DNA of 64,000 nucleotides from Flabesymbios commensalis (taxonomy: Eukaryota; Annelida; Polychaeta; Terebellida; Flabelligeridae). The stretch covers positions 61,387,521 to 61,451,520 of the forward strand of contig OZ024908.1 in the NCBI GenBank assembly GCA_964017125.1. Direction: 5' to 3'. This document shows positions 59,535 through 64,000 of the stretch, one piece after another. Numbering within the stretch: position 1 is the stretch's first letter; the number at the start of each line of letters is the position of its first letter. The notes beneath the pieces are model-generated. The model worked only from the letters and a program-made list of their open reading frames with translations, did not search any database and had not been told where the DNA came from. The position numbers were made by a program, and so were the translations under genes.

Positions 59535-59695
59535 TTATTATTGTTTTTCAACACTTATATACTCTGCCCGGCAGCTGAACAAAACTTAAGTGCTATTCGT
59601 GCCATTGTAAAAAAAACAGATTGACCAACATAAAACAACAATGTGTTGGAGTAAGATTAGTGAACTATTGCTAGATTTTCTACTTTTTGACGGTT

Positions 59696-59802
59696 CCCAG
59701 CAAACACAACATTTGTACAGCATTTGCACAACATCGGCCAGCGTCTTCGACCTTGGTTCAGCATAGTACAAATGTCATACAAATGTTTAGTGTTTACTGG
59801 GT
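59696..59802. mobile_element. CCCAGCAAACAC-type MITE in the 3' flank
   Basis: CCCAGCAAACACAACATTTG...CAACATCGGCCAGCGTCTTC...GTCATACAAATGTTTAG and TGTTTACTGGG. Both ends present, 107 bp; within the likely 3' UTR. Confidence 0.72.
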
Positions 59803-60421
59803 TGTACATATCACTCGGTTATACACATGTGTGTTCACTTGCTCAGTAGAAAAGTATTAAAACTGTGTTTGCCATAATTGCATTGTTTATGTGCTATCCA
59901 AGATGTTAATGTAGAATAGAAATAATGCTGTTTTTTTTTTAATTCAGAAAGCATGAATCATGAATTGTAGAAAACAAAATGTAGAGTATGATTTGCTGAT
60001 TTCATCAATCCCGAATCTTGCTTTATTATTACTCCACTGGCTTTAAATAGTTTAAATGTCATAACATAAATACTCAGCTATGTACTACATTGTCACCTGC
60101 GTATCTGGATCATAGGTTTCACTTTTCTGTGGCAGATATCATCCCCTGGGAGTTAGAAGGTGCTGAGCTGGCATTATGTATAGTGGCAGTTTAGCGCCTT
60201 CCAACTCCAAGGGGACGAAATGATCCTTCAATACCAGGTTGAGAACATGCGATTCTGTGTGACAACGTGCTACATTTCTAGTAACCAAATTTGACTAGCT
60301 TAATTACCTTTGGATGATATAATTTGTTGTTACTCTATTTTGTACAGTTTCACAGCAGAAATAATGATGTGATTCCACCTTGTCACTTGAATTTAGATTA
60401 CATCGAAAGGACGAGCGTCAG

Positions 60422-60578
60422 TTAACCCGTTTGTGACGAGGCCCAGAGATCTCCGTGATTTAGGCAGACCATTCAGATACGAGCCCCGGAGATCTGCGGG
60501 TCTGATTGCATGAGATAACTATGACGTCATAAAATAATCTCGTTTCAGAAACAGCGCAGTAGCATAATAAAGGGTTAA
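60422..60578. mobile_element. TTAA MITE, 'GAGATCTCCGTG' family, complete
   Basis: TTAACCCGTTTGTGACGAGG...CGGAGATCTGCGGGTCTGAT...GCATAATAAAGGGTTAA, 157 bp with TTAA at both ends. A fifth sequence family with the same termini. Confidence 0.72.
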
Positions 60579-60679
60579 CTGATTCCGACGTCTGTCTGGG
60601 TAATAACGGGGTTAATTGGCCTGCACCATATCCAACTCTCTCGTGTGAGTGACAGAAGTAAAACTCAGTGTCACTCCAG

Positions 60680-60870
60680 ACCCTCATGATGCATTAAAGC
60701 ATCATTTTACATCCCTGAAAACAGACTTAATTTCCCTACAACAAAGAGTTTTTTTTTTACATGGTAATTTTCTTTAATTTTTAAACCACATCAAATCATC
60801 TTCATCCACTACAAGTCGAGAATCTTGTAGTTGATGAAGATGACTATGGTAAATTCAGACTGGAAAGGGC
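60680..60870 (+). mobile_element. 'GCATTAAAGCATC' TTAA MITE, partial copy 2
   Basis: CCTCATGATGCATTAAAGCA, TCATTTTACATCCCTGAA, CATCCACTACAAGTCGAG and GATGACTATGGTAAATTCAG match the element at 9709; ends are eroded. Confidence 0.6.
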
Positions 60871-62131
60871 CAACTGTGTGCAGTGGCATATAATTACTTG
60901 CCGAGGCCATATATACTGCTTTGCACAGCAGGATAGATCAACACAATTTCCCATATCAAATGACCGTTAGGCCTGAATGGTTTTCTGTAAATTACATTTG
61001 CTGTAGAATTCATGTTTCACACATCTTGAATGTTCAGTGACTGCTGAATCCCCAGTTGCCCCATGAATTGTCACGTGCCTCCTTGTTGGAACAGTATCGT
61101 CTTCGTTCTGATTTCAAAGTGAAGGTTCAACTTCTGTGCCGCATTTCCAATTAACACAATATGTTATCCATAAACCTTCAATGTATTCCATTTAATTGTC
61201 GAAATTATTGTTTAGTTATTTTCTCCTTTTCGTTTTGACTCGCATTACATCGGATCCTTTCAATAATATTATTGATGTGTAAATCTTTTGCTTATGAAAT
61301 TCAAATTTGATTAGTAAATGTTTATATAATTGCATAGCGTTTTGTATGCAAAACTGAAAAAAACACTTTCCCCGTCATTATTACCAAACTTCTGCAAATC
61401 AAACAGGACATAAACTCCTTCTATTAATTTAGCTAGCTTGTACTATTAATCAATCCTCACCAGCAGTGTGAACCGTTGGCTGGATCTCATTCAAATTTAA
61501 TGTGGTGCTTTTCTAGGTATTTCCCGTGATCCGATTAAGTTTGGGAATAATCTGTTGAAAATAAGTTAGCTGACTGCAGCAATATTGAAAACAATTGAGA
61601 TAGTCAGGGGTGGGGGTGTTGCATTTTTTCTAAATAGTTTTTGAAACTGTTGAGTTTTTCACATATAATTTTTGATGTATGTAGGAAATGTTTCCCATAC
61701 ATTTTTGAGGGCACTGGACCATAGAAAAATCGTTTACAGCTATTTAAATAGCCTCAATCTATAGAAGAAGATGAATATTAAATTATAATTATGGTTTATG
61801 AAACGGAGACTAAAACTTAAAACTACAGAATTGCATTAGTAGCCAATCTGACAAAATGTTGTTTAATTACTCTTTGTTTAAATTCGTATAATACATTTCA
61901 AGTGGTCACATTGTATCTTTATTCCTTTGGTAAACTGAACATTAACTTTGAAAATATGTGTTAAAAAATTATCTAATAGGAATTATAAATGAAACTTCAT
62001 TATAACAATTACAAAATGTTCAAAAGAAGAAAAAATCAGCGGGTCAGATGTACCACACATTTGTTCCACTTGGGTAGTACATGGTTAGTAGTATATATGG
62101 TTAATAGTATATACAGATCGTTGAAAAGAAA

Positions 62132-62233
62132 GACCTGGGACGAAGTGGTGGTATGCTGGAATGATTTATTTAATCCAGGACCATGGTCTTAGATTAATAA
62201 ATCATTCCATACTTTGGCAACTTCGTTCCAAGC
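62132..62233. repeat. Imperfect hairpin related to 47182-47264
   Basis: GACCTGGGACGAAGTGGTGG, TATGCTGGAATGATTTATT and the mirror AATAAATCATTCCATAC, ACTTCGTTCCAAGC; loop about 25 bp. Confidence 0.6.
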
Positions 62234-63049
62234 GTTTATTTTCAGCGATAAAAATGCTCTATTATTTTTTTTTCTATTTTAATATTGTATTCTATATATG
62301 TGTATGTCGTCATTTATTACATACAAAGTTAATTTTGCTATTCCAGAAAATACGATATTTCCAATGTGAAATATTACTATTTTTAATACTTTCATTTCGT
62401 ATATATATATGCATTTATTATTAACTTTGAATTTACTGTATTTCATTTTGATAAGACCCAATTAGATATTATGTTCTATGTGAGATCTAGTTATTTTTGT
62501 TTTGATGATTATCATGGTTTTGTTGAAGATATTAAAACACTGATACATCTTCTTTGCATTTTATTGGAAGTATGAAAGAAGTCGACAAACAAAGTGTAAC
62601 TGTTACTTATTCTATATTAATGTATTATTGCTATAATACTTAAACAGATCTATCTGAATTGACAAGAAAAATTTTGAAGCCCCCCCCCCCGTTCTCATTA
62701 TCCTGGATCCGCCACTGGTATTTATTTATTAAAACCATACTAGAACACTTGTTCCTAGATGTTTTGTGAAAAATTGATATTTTCTCTTACTTTACTTTCA
62801 AATTGACCTCATGACCTTGAAAAAGACAGGAACAAGTGTAATACCGTTTTTTCATGTGAAAATCTATTTATTTTGGTGATTTGAGGTGATCCTCTAGGTC
62901 AAAAGGTCAATTGCAACGCCTAATATTATTTTAACATAGTATGCTACAAATTGGAGCACATATAATAGATTGTAACTTTGTGACTTTGACCGGATAATCG
63001 AATTCTAGTAGGGTTTTATTAATTAAACATCATAAAAGTGAATGATCAG

Positions 63050-63540
63050 ACAACGAGAAGGCAGCAAAGGGTGACGGAGAGGCATCAAATAGTGACGAAA
63101 TAGCGTAACAGATTAATGGAGAGGCGCTAAAAGGTGATAGGGAGGTGGTAAAGGACAATGGGGAGGCATTAAAGCGCGTCTGGAGTCACTAAAAAGCAAC
63201 CCAGAGGCGCTAAAGAGAGACTAAAAATGGTGAAAAGAAAATTAGTAGTCGTTAAAGAGCAATGAGGAGGTGCAGAAGGGCAATGAGGAGGCGTTGAAAG
63301 GCAATGAGGAGGCGTTAAGGGGCAAAAAAGGGGCCTCAAAGGCTCGAGCGACAGGATTGCATGAAAAGGCTATTGAACGGTGACAAGGAAGCGGTAAATG
63401 ACAGTAGAAGTACATTAACGGGTGATGGCGAGGTGCTAAAGAGTGATGGATAGGAGTGCAAGGGCGATGAGAAGGCTTTAAAGACGGCAGTGAATCGTTA
63501 AAGTGCAACGGGGAAGCGTTAAAGGTCATGTAGATGCATT
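63050..63540 (+). repeat. ~21 bp minisatellite, about 23 units
   Basis: Irregular units of the type GGGCAATGAGGAGGCGTTAAA, the best conserved at about 63262-63320. Lengths vary by a few bases and divergence is high. Continues after an interruption. Confidence 0.78.
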
Positions 63541-63665
63541 AACCCTTTAACCGCCGGTGCTGAGTATATTAGTTTTTTTTACCTAATTATTACCACATTC
63601 ACTACCGCCTTTTAAACATGGTAAAGCCATAATGTGACATCAATCAACACAATTTAAAAAAATTA
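63541..63665 (+). mobile_element. TTAA-type insertion in the minisatellite
   Basis: TTAACCCTTTAACCGCCGGT...CTACCGCCTTTTAAACATGG...CACAATTTAAAAAAATTAAA. The left end has the TTAACCC terminus; the right end is not a clear match. It separates the two minisatellite blocks. Confidence 0.5.
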
Positions 63666-64000
63666 AACGACAAAGGAAAAGTGCTAATGGGCAATGGGAG
63701 GAGTTAAAGTGTGGTGGATAGGCGTGTGGGGTTGAGGAGAAAACAGAGTTGCTAAAAAGCGACGGAGAAGCGTAAAATAGTGAAGGAGACGACGGAAAAG
63801 TAATAAAGGTTCATGGAGATGCATCAAAGGGTGATGGAGAGACTCTAGCAGGCACTGCAGATACGTCGAGAGGTTACGGGAAAGCGTTAATTGGCAGCGA
63901 GGAGGCGTTCACGGACAGCAAGGAGGCGCTAGTGGGCGAAGAAGAGGCGTAAAAGAGCGACGGGATGCGTTAAAAGTTGGTGGGTGGCATTAAATAGCTA
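63666..64000 (+). repeat. ~21 bp minisatellite, continuation to window edge
   Basis: Units such as GCAATGGGAGGAGTTAAAG and GGCAGCGAGGAGGCGTTCAC; same composition and period as the block before 63540. Confidence 0.72.

Larger units (their letters stand above)
53892..58229 (+). other. Intron 22 (4.3 kb)
   Basis: 54400-54960 is repeat-like (GGTGAGACGGAGGGAGCTAT; paired ACTTCGTTTCCGGAGCA-type phrases near 54645 and 54800). The tandem array follows, then two MITE relatives at 57715-58125. No gene recognised. Confidence 0.7.
59535..64000. other. 3' flank of the Tudor gene, no further gene recognised
   Basis: No AATAAA close to the stop; an ATTAAA at 59856-59861 is a weak poly(A) signal candidate. 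The region carries a CCCAGCAAACAC element, TTAA elements, a hairpin near 62132 and a minisatellite. The rest is AT-rich and looks unique. Confidence 0.55.

Noticed and set aside
58890-58930. CCHC knuckle as a sign of a retroelement gag
   Set aside because: The knuckle exon is spliced in phase to the Tudor gene on both sides, with normal introns and no other element parts nearby; it is best read as a host domain.
59856-59861. ATTAAA as the poly(A) signal of the Tudor gene
   Set aside because: Only a variant hexamer 320 bp past the stop with no supporting downstream element; mentioned but not called.
63242-63529. Minus-strand 95-codon open frame rich in Pro, Ser and His
   Set aside because: It is the translation of the ~21 bp minisatellite.

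Overview
This is a eukaryotic, almost certainly marine-invertebrate metazoan, genomic window: AT-rich DNA, long GT-AG introns, many small non-autonomous DNA transposons, several 100-160 bp tandem arrays and one decayed LINE. The repeat style (short TTAA-flanked palindromic elements, elements starting CCCAGCAAACAC, arrays with 'AAATGGCCGCC' motifs) is what one meets in hemichordates, cephalochordates, echinoderms or molluscs; the sequence alone does not let me choose between them.

The window is dominated by one plus-strand host gene. I assembled 25 coding exons from 5921 to 59534 by hand. Every intron is GT-AG, every exon phase matches the next, and the joined reading frame is 4,752 nt (1,583 codons plus TAG). 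The protein is a germline-type Tudor protein: a B-box-like zinc finger (residues 5-50), an alpha-helical/coiled-coil stretch (about 59-235), a first extended Tudor module with an intact FMDYGN core (about 250-445), a 717-residue low-complexity region encoded by one 2.15 kb exon and carrying thirteen 12-residue acidic repeats, a second extended Tudor module with a degenerate core (about 1198-1375), a Pro/Met-rich segment, and a C-terminal CCHC zinc knuckle with a basic tail. The nearest known architecture is the RNF17(TDRD4)/Qin group of piRNA-pathway Tudor proteins, but no RING finger is seen and the zinc knuckle is not usual for that group, so I give no gene symbol.

Layout: 1-5920 upstream DNA with a foldback element and a 1.33 kb inverted-repeat-bounded element; 6000-19708 a 13.7 kb first intron with TTAA elements, a 352 bp tandem duplication, a reversed tandem array and an antisense 5'-truncated LINE; 19.7-36.8 kb exons 2-13 (B-box second half, helical region, Tudor 1); 38.5-40.7 kb the large repeat exon; 41.7-42.9 kb a ~158 bp tandem array; 44.2-49.2 kb exons 15-21 (Tudor 2); 49.2-53.6 kb an intron rich in CCCAGCAAACAC elements; 53.6-59.5 kb exons 22-25, with a ~145 bp tandem array of about 12 units in intron 22; 59.5-64.0 kb downstream DNA ending in a ~21 bp minisatellite. 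A decayed antisense fragment of a Cys-rich protein family lies in intron 8.

A recurring theme is elements that begin TTAACCC and end GGGTTAA, in at least six unrelated sequence families. TTAA target duplication and a CCC terminus point to mobilisation by piggyBac-type transposases, although no transposase gene is present here.
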